In this document: positions 55,531 through 63,878 of the stretch, piece by piece
Position numbering within the stretch: the stretch's first letter is position 1
Layout of the letters: each line of letters begins with the position of its first letter
Program-made: the position numbers and the translations under genes
From: Bradyrhizobium sp. BR13661
Lineage (GTDB): Bacteria > Pseudomonadota > Alphaproteobacteria > Rhizobiales > Xanthobacteraceae
DNA: 64,000 nt
NCBI RefSeq assembly: GCF_029892425.1
Contig: NZ_JARXWB010000029.1
Coordinates: forward strand, 41,517 to 105,516
Direction of reading: 5' to 3'
The notes under the pieces: generated by a model
Seen by the model: the letters and a program-made list of their open reading frames with translations, nothing else
The model's database searches: none
Told to the model about the DNA's origin: nothing

Positions 55531-55560
55531 TTCTACTGTGCATGGGGTTGTTTTCGCGCT
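55531..55560. repeat. 30-base exact repeat, copy 2
   Basis: Exact copy of 25817-25846. It lies 13 bases after the stop of the plus-strand DMT gene and 24 bases beyond the end of the minus-strand EAL gene, so again it follows the 3' end of a minus-strand gene. Confidence 0.9.
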
Positions 55561-55584
55561 CGATTTGCGTGAGGGGTTGGATCC

Positions 55585-56799
55585 TCATGGCTGTCCCATC
55601 ACCGTTCGCGTCAGCGCGCTTCTGGCAAACTTCTTCAACGGCATCGGCTTGCCGAACAGATAGCCCTGGACGAGGTCGAAGCCGAGCTCGCTCGCGGCCA
55701 ACAGATCGGCGCGGCTCTCGACGCCTTCCGCGACGGCGCGGGCGCCGTAGCCTTGCGCGAGCTCGACGATGTGACGGCACACCGTGCGCTTCAGGCGATC
55801 ACTGCCACAGCCGGTGACGAATTGCCGGTCGGCCTTCAGCTTGATGAAGGGGATCCTGTCGAGCCCCATCAGCTCGGGCCAATTGGCACCGAGATTGTCG
55901 ATCGACAGCCCAATATTGTGGAAGCTCATTTCGCGCGCGATCTCGGCCAGGAAATCGAGCTCGTGGATCGCCTCATTGCTGGCGATCTCGATCGTCAGCC
56001 CACCGAAGGCCGGATGGACAGGCATCCGGCGGCAGAGATCGCGCACGGCCTGCGGCTCCTTCAGATAGGGCGCGGGCAGGTTGATCGACAGATCGACCGC
56101 GCTCTGCCGCTCCAGCAGATAATGCCAGTCCTGCAAGGCGCGCTCGATCACGAACTCCGACAGGTCGCGGAAATGCGGATCGTTTGTATCAGGGATGAAA
56201 TAGGCCGGCGGCACCACGCCCCAGGTCGGGTGGCGCATCCGCACCAGCGCCTCGGCGCCGCGGCGGACCAGCGAGCGCGCGTCGATTTTCGACTGGTACC
56301 AGAGCTCGAGCCAGCCCGCATGCAGGGCCTCGCCGACATGCACGGCCGGGCTCGGGGCCGGCTCGTCCGGCAGCAGCATCGCGACGCGCTCGCGCAGCGT
56401 CTCCGCCGCAAAAGGCGTCGTCAGCGGCGGCAGCATCGCGAGCCCGTATTCCTCGCCGACCTGCTGCACCGCCTTGACGATGATCGAGTCGCGCGCACCG
56501 ACGGCGAGCACCTTGCCGTCGAAGCCCTCGCGCACCAGAATCTCCAGGAAATGGCCGGGCTCGATGCCGTCGGCGGCGATGCCGAGCAGGATCAGGTCGG
56601 GCAGTTCAGTCGCGAGCACGGTCTGCAGCTCGCTCGCACCGCTGCATTCGCTGGTGACGAAGCCGAGATCCTCGAGCACTTCGCTCATGAAGGCGCGCAG
56701 ATGCCGCTTGCCGTCAGCCACGCATGCGCGCGGCATCATCTTCCGCCGTCCGAAGGTCCTGGGCCTCCGTCCGGCGAGCTCACCAATTCCATCGTCCAT
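55585..56799 (-). CDS. Degenerate receiver-EAL domain protein
   Basis: A 404-residue protein. Residues 21-140 resemble a response-regulator receiver, but the phosphoacceptor Asp is replaced by Gly73 (LILLGIAADG). Residues 160-400 are an EAL domain: EAL itself is kept (183-185), as are AEGVES and QGYLFGKP, but the usual DDFGTG reads DNLGAN (301-306) and the LEITE-type segment reads IEIAS. Loss of the second metal aspartate suggests weak or no cyclic-di-GMP hydrolysis, so it may be a c-di-GMP or protein-binding element. No neighbouring diguanylate cyclase is seen. Confidence 0.85.
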   Translation of the reverse strand: MDDGIGELAGRRPRTFGRRKMMPRACVADGKRHLRAFMSEVLEDLGFVTSECSGASELQTVLATELPDLILLGIAADGIEPGHFLEILVREGFDGKVLAVGARDSIIVKAVQQVGEEYGLAMLPPLTTPFAAETLRERVAMLLPDEPAPSPAVHVGEALHAGWLELWYQSKIDARSLVRRGAEALVRMRHPTWGVVPPAYFIPDTNDPHFRDLSEFVIERALQDWHYLLERQSAVDLSINLPAPYLKEPQAVRDLCRRMPVHPAFGGLTIEIASNEAIHELDFLAEIAREMSFHNIGLSIDNLGANWPELMGLDRIPFIKLKADRQFVTGCGSDRLKRTVCRHIVELAQGYGARAVAEGVESRADLLAASELGFDLVQGYLFGKPMPLKKFARSALTRTVMGQP

Positions 56800-57036
56800 C
56801 GCAAACCACTCCCGTTCCGTGACGGTGTGTTAGCGATGGGAGAGGCTTCAAATATGGAGAGCTTCAACGCGATTGTTGAATTGTCCTGATAACCTTAAAG
56901 CCCCCATCATTCGTAAAATTGTACGGATCGCCTTCGTAAAGTCTTCACGCTCGTCCGCGACTGGCGCTGTCATACGCGCCAATCCCGCGAGGATTTGCGC
57001 CGGACCGCCTTGCAGGCGCCTGTGCGCGGTGTCCTG

Positions 57037-57071
57037 CAATTGGACGAAGCGTTTCGCGCTTCGCCCAATTG
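57037..57071 (-). other. Hairpin downstream of the 57084-57509 gene
   Basis: CAATTGGACGAAGCG (57037-57051) pairs with CGCTTCGCCCAATTG (57057-57071) with one A-C mismatch. It lies 12 bases past the stop of the minus-strand gene but has no T-tract. The wider 284-base gap 56800-57083 holds no gene that I can support. Confidence 0.5.
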
Positions 57072-57083
57072 AATAACGGCGCC

Positions 57084-57509
57084 TCAATTGCTTGTGGCTT
57101 TGTCGTGTTCGGCCATGCCGACCGCCTTGTAGTCATAGGTCGGATAGAACTCGGTGCGGTACGGGCCCCACGCGGTGTCCTCGATGATGCGGTTGACCTC
57201 GCGCAGCCGCGAAGCCGGCAGCCGCAGCGTGACGACCTGGCCGATGCCCATCACCACGTACCAGCTCACGACCTCCACGCCCGCGGGCGGAAACGCCTTG
57301 CGAAAGCCCTGCTTGTCGAGCTGCGCGTTGAGCTCGCTGAGAGGACGCGACTGGTCGTGCTTGAAGAACACGGTGAGCAGCACGGCGTTGTCACCGGTCG
57401 GTGCGGCGCTGCCGGGCGGCGGTGCGGTCTGCGCCATCGTTGCCGACGTCACAAAGCACGCGCCCGCGAGCCACGCCATCACCGTCAAAGTCATTCCGAT
57501 CGATCTCAT
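57084..57509 (-). CDS. Exported protein of unknown function
   Basis: A 141-residue protein. A signal peptide (MRSIGMTLTVMAWLAGACFVTSATMAQ) precedes a mature domain with LLTVFFKHDQSRPLSELNAQ, EVVSWYVVMGIGQVVTLRLP and a C-terminal WGPYRTEFYPTYDYK. The compact alpha-beta pattern suggests a small periplasmic domain; the family is not recognised. The ATG at 57509 is favoured by a GAAGGA ribosome site eight bases upstream and by the signal peptide; a longer frame would add a low-complexity head encoded by a tandem repeat. Confidence 0.75.
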   Translation of the reverse strand: MRSIGMTLTVMAWLAGACFVTSATMAQTAPPPGSAAPTGDNAVLLTVFFKHDQSRPLSELNAQLDKQGFRKAFPPAGVEVVSWYVVMGIGQVVTLRLPASRLREVNRIIEDTAWGPYRTEFYPTYDYKAVGMAEHDKATSN

Positions 57510-57558
57510 CGCCCATGTCCTTCCATCGCCATGTCCTTCCAACGCCATGTCCTTCCAA
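57510..57558. repeat. Three tandem copies of a 16-17-base unit at a ribosome-binding site
   Basis: Units cgcccatgtccttccat (57510-57526), cgccatgtccttccaa (57527-57542) and cgccatgtccttccaa (57543-57558). On the coding (minus) strand each unit contains GGAAGGACATG, so the Shine-Dalgarno and an ATG are repeated three times before the real start. Confidence 0.85.
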
Positions 57559-57771
57559 TGCAGCATGCTATGCATCGGAGAATAGCTGCGTTACGTCCGG
57601 TCCACGAATTCATTTCCGCGCGATGCACGCATATTCCTGCATCGCGCGTGACGGTTCTGCGACAACGCGTCGGTCAGCCGGGCAGACAAGTGTGAAGCAC
57701 TTCACACGAGGATTGCTGCACCTGCGCTATTGCTCGGCGGAGCCGGTGGTGGGCTGTCAGGGATTACAGCT

Positions 57772-57867
57772 ATGACGACGCGGCGATTGATCTATTGGTG
57801 GTTCTGGATCGTGATGTCAGGGCGATTTCTCGATCGCTTCCTGTACATGCCGAATGCGCCCGAATAG
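57772..57867 (+). CDS. Possible small membrane protein (31 residues)
   Basis: The frame ATG 57772 to TAG 57867 encodes MTTRRLIYWWFWIVMSGRFL and 11 more residues. It is very rich in Trp, Ile and Phe between basic ends, like some small membrane proteins. No good ribosome site precedes it and no relative is known to me. Listed as possible only; otherwise the gap 57559-57888 shows nothing. Confidence 0.2.
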   Translation: MTTRRLIYWWFWIVMSGRFLDRFLYMPNAPE

Positions 57868-57888
57868 AGCGCGCAAGATTCGCAAGAA

Positions 57889-59052
57889 TCACGTCGCCCC
57901 GATCAATTTCCGAAACGCCGCGGCGCCGTCCTGCACCGCGTCGCGGCCCTTCCAGGCCAGATAGGTCAGCTTGCCGCCCAGCGTGTCCTGACTGCGTAGC
58001 CGTCGCGAGCCGAGGATGTGACCGACATTGGCGGGGAAGCGGCTGACCTCGGCCGAGACCAGCGCCGCGATCGCGTCCATCAGTTGCTGAAGCCGGACGC
58101 CCCATTCGCAACTTTCGATGCCGTCGATGCGGACCTTGAGCGCATATTCGGTATCGTAGATTTCGGCGAGCAGGTCGCGTGCGACCAGCACGCGGTTGTG
58201 CCGGAGCGCAATCCGGAGAGCGAGGCGCTTGTCGTCGAGCCGGTCGAGGACCATGTGGACGACGCCGGCGTAAGGCGTTGCGGCGACATCGGCCGCGCTC
58301 TTGCTCGGCGCCGCCTTGGTGGCGAGGCGCACGAGTTGCCACGAGCTTTTCAGGCGCCGGGCCACGAGTGCCAGCGCAAAGGGGAGCGCCTCGGGATTGG
58401 CCTTCTTGAAGCCGTCGAGCTGCGCGGTGACCTGCGCGACCTGGCCGTCGTCGAATTTCGCGATCGTGGCGGGCAGCTTCTCGTTGAACGTCGATAGCTT
58501 ATCGCCGGCGCGCAGGACCTGCTGCATCTTCTTCACGTCCTCGAAGGCGTTGCGCGAGGCCGTGTATTGCGCAAGCTTGCTGCGCGCGAGCTCGGCACTC
58601 TCCGCCGATGCCAGCGTATTTTCGAGCACCTTGAGGACCTTGACCTGGAAGGTCGTCGCGATCTTCTGCACTTCCTTCGGATTGTTGGCCGTGACCTGGT
58701 CGTTGATCGCCTTGATATAGTCACGCGCCATGGTCGGCAGCAGGTCACGGCAGATCCACTCCCAGATCGGGGTGAGCGTATTGCGCGAGATCCGTCCCGC
58801 ATTGGCGTGCTCGGGCGCGCCGTCGATCAGCAGCAGTTCGAGCGGTGCGAAGAAATAGCGGGAGGGATTGGTGGCGCGCGCCTGGGTCGATCCGTCCTTG
58901 CGAAACTCGGCCCGCAGCTTGGCCTGGACGCTGGCCGAGCCCGGCATGTCGATGCCGCACAGTTCGAGCCGTTCGAGTTCGCTGAGCAGACAGCTGCGCG
59001 ACAAAGGCGTCAGCTTCTGCAGGAACTCCGTCAACTCGTCGATCTCGTCCAT
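57889..59052 (-). CDS. Protein of unknown function, mostly helical
   Basis: A 387-residue cytoplasmic protein without signal peptide or membrane segments. It starts at ATG 59052 (MDEIDELTEFLQKLTPLSRS). Long amphipathic helices dominate, with segments such as LELCGIDMPGSASVQAKLR, FFAPLELLLIDGAPEH and WIWICRD-like IWEWICRDLLPTMARDY. I recognise no catalytic motif. The codon use and G+C match the core genome. It is not in an operon with the flanking genes. Confidence 0.75.
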   Translation of the reverse strand: MDEIDELTEFLQKLTPLSRSCLLSELERLELCGIDMPGSASVQAKLRAEFRKDGSTQARATNPSRYFFAPLELLLIDGAPEHANAGRISRNTLTPIWEWICRDLLPTMARDYIKAINDQVTANNPKEVQKIATTFQVKVLKVLENTLASAESAELARSKLAQYTASRNAFEDVKKMQQVLRAGDKLSTFNEKLPATIAKFDDGQVAQVTAQLDGFKKANPEALPFALALVARRLKSSWQLVRLATKAAPSKSAADVAATPYAGVVHMVLDRLDDKRLALRIALRHNRVLVARDLLAEIYDTEYALKVRIDGIESCEWGVRLQQLMDAIAALVSAEVSRFPANVGHILGSRRLRSQDTLGGKLTYLAWKGRDAVQDGAAAFRKLIGAT

Positions 59053-59391
59053 GGCACGCAGTCTCTTGCAACGTTTCCAGCGGGCCTGTCGGTCCAATGC
59101 ATGGAGGCATTTGCGCGCTCTCAATTGTCACACAGAGAAGCAAGGCGCCGTTAATATATCCGTAAGATGGGGAATCTTGAGATCGGCTGCGGCGCCTCTC
59201 GTTAAGCATGCTTTTGGAGGCCTGCCCGAGATTCAGGCGGATTCGTCAACCCTTGCGTGGTCCGGAGTGGATATGTGCAAGCACAAATTGTGCCGAAGTC
59301 GATATTTCCACATATAACTGACAAAATCACCGTAGTCTTACGGAGCGAAAAGTTAACTACAGACCCCCCCGGGTTCCGCTAAACGAGTCAC
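59053..59391. other. 339-base AT-richer gap with divergent promoters
   Basis: It separates the minus-strand unknown gene from the plus-strand DHp-LuxR fusion, so it must carry both promoters. It has AT-rich patches (gttaatatatccgtaag near 59150; tatttccacatataact near 59303). No conserved site is clear enough to name, and no Shine-Dalgarno stands out before the ATG at 59392. Confidence 0.4.
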
Positions 59392-60012
59392 ATGGGGTCA
59401 CAGAACGATACGGCTGCTGATTCGCGGCCGTCGGAATGGTTCGAAAGCAGCGCTTCTGCGCCTGAAGAGCTCGATTTCGCCCGTCTGAATGCCGCCCGCG
59501 CCAAGACGGCTGACGAGATGGCTGCGGCCATCGCCCGCGAGCTCAATGGCCCCCTGACTGCGCTGCTGCTCTACATGGGCGAGATCAAGCATCACAGCGA
59601 CCAGCTCGCGCCCGTGACTGCGGACCGTGCCTATTTGCAGCAGGTCGTGGAGAATGCGCTGGCGCAGACCGAGCGCGTCTGCGGTCTCGTGAAGCAGCTC
59701 GCCGGGACGCAGAGGGGCGGCCTGCCCACGCCGTCCACGACCGAGGATGCCGAACAGAAGGCCGGCCGGGCATTGCCGGCGCCGCGCGAGGGCGCCTCCG
59801 AACTTTCGAGCCTGTCGGGCAAGCGGCTGACCAAGCGCGAGCGTGAAGTGCTGCGGCTGATCAGCGAGGGATTTTCGAACAAGCAGGGTGCGTTGCGGAT
59901 GCAGATCAGCCCGCGCACTTTCGAGAGCCATCGGGCCGAAGCGATGCGCAAGCTCGGTGCGCGCAACACCGCCGACCTCGTCCGCGCAGCGCTGCTGCAT
60001 TCAATCGATTGA
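59392..60012 (+). CDS. Histidine-less DHp-like segment fused to a FixJ/LuxR helix-turn-helix
   Basis: A 206-residue protein. Residues 40-105 resemble a HisKA dimerisation domain: ADEMAAAIARELNGPLTALLLYMG looks like a kinase H box, but the phosphorylatable His is Arg49. Residues 143-203 form a LuxR/FixJ-type helix-turn-helix (LTKREREVLRLISEGFSNKQ, ISPRTFESHRAEAMRKLGA). No ATPase or receiver domain lies between. It probably dimerises through the DHp-like bundle and binds DNA; it may also interact with a true kinase. Hpt and CheY-like genes lie nearby. Confidence 0.8.
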   Translation: MGSQNDTAADSRPSEWFESSASAPEELDFARLNAARAKTADEMAAAIARELNGPLTALLLYMGEIKHHSDQLAPVTADRAYLQQVVENALAQTERVCGLVKQLAGTQRGGLPTPSTTEDAEQKAGRALPAPREGASELSSLSGKRLTKREREVLRLISEGFSNKQGALRMQISPRTFESHRAEAMRKLGARNTADLVRAALLHSID

Positions 60013-60066
60013 GGCCTTCGTGTTGCGCCGCCTTCGCGGGCGGTGCGCTCGCGGCCAGGACGCGCT

Positions 60067-60315
60067 CTAGAAATAGTCTTCAGCGAAGGGGCGCACGCGC
60101 GAATTGGGCCGCAGTGCTTTCGGCTCGTCCTTCGGTGCGTTGGGGATGATGGTGATGGTCCAGCGCGGCGGAATGGTCGATTCCTGCTCCAGTACCGAGC
60201 GGACAAAACCCGTCACCGTGGACTCACCCGCCTTCACCGTAGCCATCCGGCCGTTGAACTGGGCGATGCGGAAGCGACGGACCTCTTTCTGGTCCGCAGT
60301 CTCATAGGTGAACAT
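60067..60315 (-). CDS. Small conserved-looking protein of unknown function
   Basis: An 82-residue protein starting MFTYETADQKEVRRFRIAQF. It has a beta-rich first half (FNGRMATVKAGESTVTGFVRSV) and a Pro/Arg-rich end (PKDEPKALRPNSRVRPFAEDYF). No signal peptide or cysteine is present. An aggagg ribosome site seven bases upstream makes translation very likely. The family is not recognised. Confidence 0.7.
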   Translation of the reverse strand: MFTYETADQKEVRRFRIAQFNGRMATVKAGESTVTGFVRSVLEQESTIPPRWTITIIPNAPKDEPKALRPNSRVRPFAEDYF

Positions 60316-60412
60316 GGAAACCCTCCTGGTTTCCGGCGACTATCGCCACCTATGATTAGTCATCTGTGAAAATTGGAAACCGTATAAGTACGGCGGGGCC
60401 CTCGCGGGACCG

Positions 60413-60790
60413 TCAATCCTGCGATTCCTGCGCCTTTGCAGCAGCGAAGGCCGCATCCATCCGCTGCAGCAGATCGTCAAATTCGGCATCCCCGAGGGCG
60501 TCGGCCGTACTTTCCAGCAGCAAGGCCAGCCCCGCGAGCCTGGCATAGCCGAACGTCTTGGCCGTGCTCTTCAGCGAATGCGCCTCGCGGGCGATCCTGG
60601 CCCGGTGCTGGTTGAGCGCGAGCGTGCGAAACAGTGCGAGCCGCGCGCTGGTCTCGGTCCAGAACACCGCGCGCACTTCGCTCGCGCCATCCTCGCCGAT
60701 CTCGCGCACCAGCAGGCCGAAGGCGCCAGGCTCGCGCAGCGCTGCGGTATCGGGCGCTCCCTGCGCGGGCGCGAAAGCGGCGTCGGCCAT
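60413..60790 (-). CDS. Histidine phosphotransfer (Hpt) protein
   Basis: A 125-residue single Hpt domain. The H box REAHSLKSTAKTFGYARL has the phosphoacceptor His at residue 71 with the usual K-S/G-x-A pattern, and helices flank it as in phosphorelay Hpt proteins. It presumably passes phosphate between a hybrid kinase and a response regulator; neither partner is adjacent, though a single-domain receiver gene lies 2.2 kb away. Confidence 0.88.
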   Translation of the reverse strand: MADAAFAPAQGAPDTAALREPGAFGLLVREIGEDGASEVRAVFWTETSARLALFRTLALNQHRARIAREAHSLKSTAKTFGYARLAGLALLLESTADALGDAEFDDLLQRMDAAFAAAKAQESQD

Positions 60791-60944
60791 GATTGTCCCG
60801 TTCCCCGTTGCATGCCCCGGCCCTGGCGGGCGAGGCCTCCGGGAACGTCTATGCCATTCCGATTTCAGTTCTGGTCGCGAGACGTGCGGTGTTTGCAGGC
60901 CGCCGTCAGCACTTGCTTTACCATGCGGTGCCGTGCATGCGCCG

Positions 60945-61721
60945 TCAGGGCCCGAGCAGCCGGTCGCACTGGGCCTTAACCGTTGCGTAGCATTCGCACG
61001 CCGCCTGGCGCAGACCGTCCAGATTGAGGATCTGGATGTGTCCGCGGCTGTAGTGGATGAAATTGGCTTGCTGCAAGGTATTGGCGACCAGCGACACGCT
61101 GTTGCGCCTCGCCCCGATCATTTGCGCCATGGCCTCCTGCGTCAGCAGCAGCCTATAGTCGCCCGACAGATCATGGGTGTGCAGCAAGCAGCGGGACAGC
61201 CGCGACTCCACTGGATGCGCCGCATTGCAGCCCGCGGTCTGCTGAACCTGCGCATAGACCGCAAGCCCGTGGCGCGTCAGCAACGTCCGCAGGGTGGAGC
61301 TCTGCTCGGCCGCGATGCGCAGCCGCTCGAGGTCGATCACCGATGCGACGCCGGGAACCAGCACGACCGCGGTGTTCAGCGCGCAAGCATCGCCCATGGT
61401 GGAGAATGCCCCGAGCAGGCTGTCGCGGCCGATCATGGCGACCTGCACATGCTCGCCCTTGGCGAGTTTCACGACCAGCGAGATCACACCGCGATGTGGG
61501 AAGTAAGCGCGCCTGAGTGTCTCGCCGGCCTCGACCAACACCGCGTCATGCGGCAGATCGACCGTGCGCAGATGTGGACGGAGCAATTCATAATCGTCTG
61601 TCGACAGCGCCGACAGGAAACCGTTGGATGGCCGTACGATCGTTTCCAAAGCTGCCTCCCGTCTCGTCAATGAATAGATCTCGGCGATGAATCCATTCCT
61701 TTCAGGTGCAATGAGTTCCAT
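60945..61721 (-). CDS. Crp/Fnr-family transcription regulator, copy 1
   Basis: A 258-residue regulator with a cyclic nucleotide-binding-like beta roll (about residues 35-150; LVEAGETLRRAYFPHRGVIS) and a C-terminal Crp-type helix-turn-helix (LTQEAMAQMIGARRNSVSLVANTLQQA). The Fnr iron-sulfur cysteines are not present in the right pattern, so it is unlikely to be an Fnr oxygen sensor. I use the ATG at 61721; a TTG at 61748 is also open. A close paralogue lies immediately upstream. Confidence 0.87.
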   Translation of the reverse strand: MELIAPERNGFIAEIYSLTRREAALETIVRPSNGFLSALSTDDYELLRPHLRTVDLPHDAVLVEAGETLRRAYFPHRGVISLVVKLAKGEHVQVAMIGRDSLLGAFSTMGDACALNTAVVLVPGVASVIDLERLRIAAEQSSTLRTLLTRHGLAVYAQVQQTAGCNAAHPVESRLSRCLLHTHDLSGDYRLLLTQEAMAQMIGARRNSVSLVANTLQQANFIHYSRGHIQILNLDGLRQAACECYATVKAQCDRLLGP

Positions 61722-61840
61722 CTTGTTGCCGGCAGGATAAGTTGGCAATTGCGGACTTTACGGATCGCCTCGACTTTCGCCCTTTTTTGATCTCGCCTCG
61801 CGCGCATTCGGGACGACCACCGGCGATGGTAGCGCTCACA

Positions 61841-62551
61841 TCAGGGCCGTCGCGCCAGCAGACGCGCGTAGTGCGCCTTGACGGTCGAATGGCACTCGCA
61901 TGCGGTCGCTTCCAGCGCGCGCAGGTCGGTGATCTCGATCTGGCCCCGGCTGTAGCGGATGATACCGGCGCGTTGCAGCGCATGCGCGACCAGCGAAACG
62001 GCGTTGCGCCGGACGCCCATCATCTGGGCCAAAGTCTCCTGCGTCAGTGCGAGGGTTTCCGTGTCGGAGAGCTCCCGGGCCCGTAGCAGCCAGCGCGCCA
62101 GCCGCGCCTCGACGGGATGCAGCGTGTTGCAGAGCAGGGACTGTTGCGCACGTGCGAACAGGGCTTGCTCATGCCTGATCACCAGGCTGCGGAACGGGCC
62201 GCTGGCAGCAGCCACATCTCGAAAGGCCGAAATTTCAATTGCGGATGCGGAGCCGGAAAACAGCACAATGGCGTCTGACGCCGCGATTCCGTCGGCGAGT
62301 GCCGCGCCGCCGCCGACGATGCTGTCGCGTCCGAGCATTGCCACTTCGATGGTCTGTCCTTCAGAGAGGCCCACCGTGATCGAAACGGTTCCGTCGTGCG
62401 GGAAGTACACCTGCCGCAGCGCCGACCCCGCTTCACTCAAGACAGTCTCTCTGACCAATTCAATCGTCATGAGATGAGGCCGCAACAGTTCGAAGTCTGC
62501 CGGGTCGAGCATCCGAAGCAACTGGTTGGGCGGTGGGCTGCTCGCGGTCAT
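61841..62551 (-). CDS. Crp/Fnr-family transcription regulator, copy 2
   Basis: A 236-residue paralogue of copy 1, with the same arrangement: effector domain (VLSEAGSALRQVYFPHDGTVS), dimer helix, and helix-turn-helix (LTQETLAQMMGVRRNAVSLVAHALQRAGI). The conserved segments TACECHSTVKAHYARLL (here) and AACECYATVKAQCDRLL (copy 1) show tandem duplication. The start MTASSPPPNQLLRML is the first ATG. The effector is unknown. Confidence 0.87.
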   Translation of the reverse strand: MTASSPPPNQLLRMLDPADFELLRPHLMTIELVRETVLSEAGSALRQVYFPHDGTVSITVGLSEGQTIEVAMLGRDSIVGGGAALADGIAASDAIVLFSGSASAIEISAFRDVAAASGPFRSLVIRHEQALFARAQQSLLCNTLHPVEARLARWLLRARELSDTETLALTQETLAQMMGVRRNAVSLVAHALQRAGIIRYSRGQIEITDLRALEATACECHSTVKAHYARLLARRP

Positions 62552-62988
62552 GCGGGATCAATCCAGCGCGTTCAATGAGACCTGTGAGCATCAATGAGAC
62601 GTGAGATTTATGCGCTCGTGGTCCAGTTGTGCGAATTCAAGATCATATTGTATTGGTTGTGTTGCTGTCCATATACCCGTTGGGAGGCAGACAGCCAGCC
62701 ACATTTGCGGCGGAAATAAGAAAGCGCACGCTGATTCGCGCGCGAGCCCGGCGAGCTGGTCCTGCGTCATCAACCGGGAAGGAGTGGCAAGAGGGACGCC
62801 TATGAGCCGGAACCGTTGCTCCCGCCCGTGGATTGCCGAGGCTTCGCGCGTCGCACGCGCATTGATCAACCGCTTGGCGTCATGGTGCAACACGGCGCGG
62901 ATGTCCTGTTCCCTGCGCGCGCATTCCCTCACGCCGTCGTACGCATTTGCACCGATCAATATTTCGATCCAGATCACAGGAGACCGGC
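62552..62988. other. 437-base gap before the response regulator; nothing supportable
   Basis: Reading frames are open here on both strands (for example 62601-63011 plus and 62591-62977 minus) but they have no recognisable pattern and overlap each other. An AT-rich patch near 62640-62680 could be a promoter. The last bases carry the ribosome site of the next gene. Confidence 0.4.
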
Positions 62989-63471
62989 GTGTCCCAGGGT
63001 CCGATCCTTGAATCGCCGATACTGAAAGCTCAACCGCGGGCGTCAGACCAGCACCATATTCTCGTCATCGACGACGACGCGATGATGTGCATGGCCATCG
63101 AGGCATCGCTTCAGCGAAGCAATTTCAAGGTGACGATTGCTTCGGGCGGAGAAACCGGGCGTCGCGCACTGGAGCGACATCACTTCGACCTGATGCTGGT
63201 CGACATCTTCATGCCACACATGCGCGGCTTCGAATCGATCCGCGTGTTTCACGAGACCGCGCCGGACGTGCCGTTGATCGCGATGTCCGGCTACGTCTTC
63301 GCGGACCACGACGGTTCGGCGCCGGACTTCCTGCGCATGGCGCTCGAGCTCGGCGCCGCGCGTTGCCTGCGCAAGCCGTTCACGCCTGACACCCTGCTCG
63401 CCACCATCAACGAATGCCTGCGCGAACGCGACGCCTGCCGCAGAGGTCGCTTGGTTGTGGGCTTGCGTTAG
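62989..63471 (+). CDS. Single-domain (CheY-like) response regulator
   Basis: A 160-residue receiver with a short N-terminal extension. The acidic pair lies in HILVIDDDAMM (D28-D30), the phosphoacceptor is D72 in LMLVDIFMPHMRG, the switch Ser is S100 in LIAMSG, and the lysine is K129 in CLRKPFTP. No output domain follows. GTG at 62989 is chosen because aggaga lies six bases upstream; an in-frame ATG at 62947 would give a longer head. Its place before cheA suggests a chemotaxis or phosphorelay role. Confidence 0.88.
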   Translation: MSQGPILESPILKAQPRASDQHHILVIDDDAMMCMAIEASLQRSNFKVTIASGGETGRRALERHHFDLMLVDIFMPHMRGFESIRVFHETAPDVPLIAMSGYVFADHDGSAPDFLRMALELGAARCLRKPFTPDTLLATINECLRERDACRRGRLVVGLR

Positions 63472-63613
63472 GTGATCGTGACAGTCACGGCCCCCGCGTA
63501 AGCATTCGTTTACGCTGCGTGGGGCTTGCACGCATGCGGCGCGTCAGACGCGAGAGACCACGCGTGGACACCGCCGATTGCGCGTGATTTGATTCAATTC
63601 GCTCGAGCCGTGC

Positions 63614-63642
63614 AAATCCCCCGAGATCGGCGGGATTTTTTT
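63614..63642 (+). terminator. Probable Rho-independent terminator
   Basis: AAATCCC-CCG (63614-63623) pairs with CGG...GGGATTT (63628-63638) with one bulged C, followed by TTTT to 63642. It separates the response regulator gene from cheA. The rest of the gap 63472-63907 shows no gene. Confidence 0.55.
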
Positions 63643-63878
63643 ACGCCCATCGTAGCGCCGTTATCCGTGCGTTTACCTGTCGCGCGTCCGGCCTCGCGTC
63701 TCGCAGCGGATTTGCCGAAAACCGAGGGACCCGTGTGTGCGAACGGCAAACTTCTCTTCAATATCCGTATTAGCACGGAGGATGAAATTAACGGGACCGT
63801 GAAATGGCTTGTCTAACGATTTAGGAGCGGACTTCCGCCGATCCCAAGCGCGGCGCAGGCGTCGAGGTCCAGCACAGT

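Noticed and set aside
62591..63011. Overlapping open frames on both strands before the response regulator
   Set aside because: No recognisable domain, no ribosome site, and mutually overlapping; more likely chance frames.
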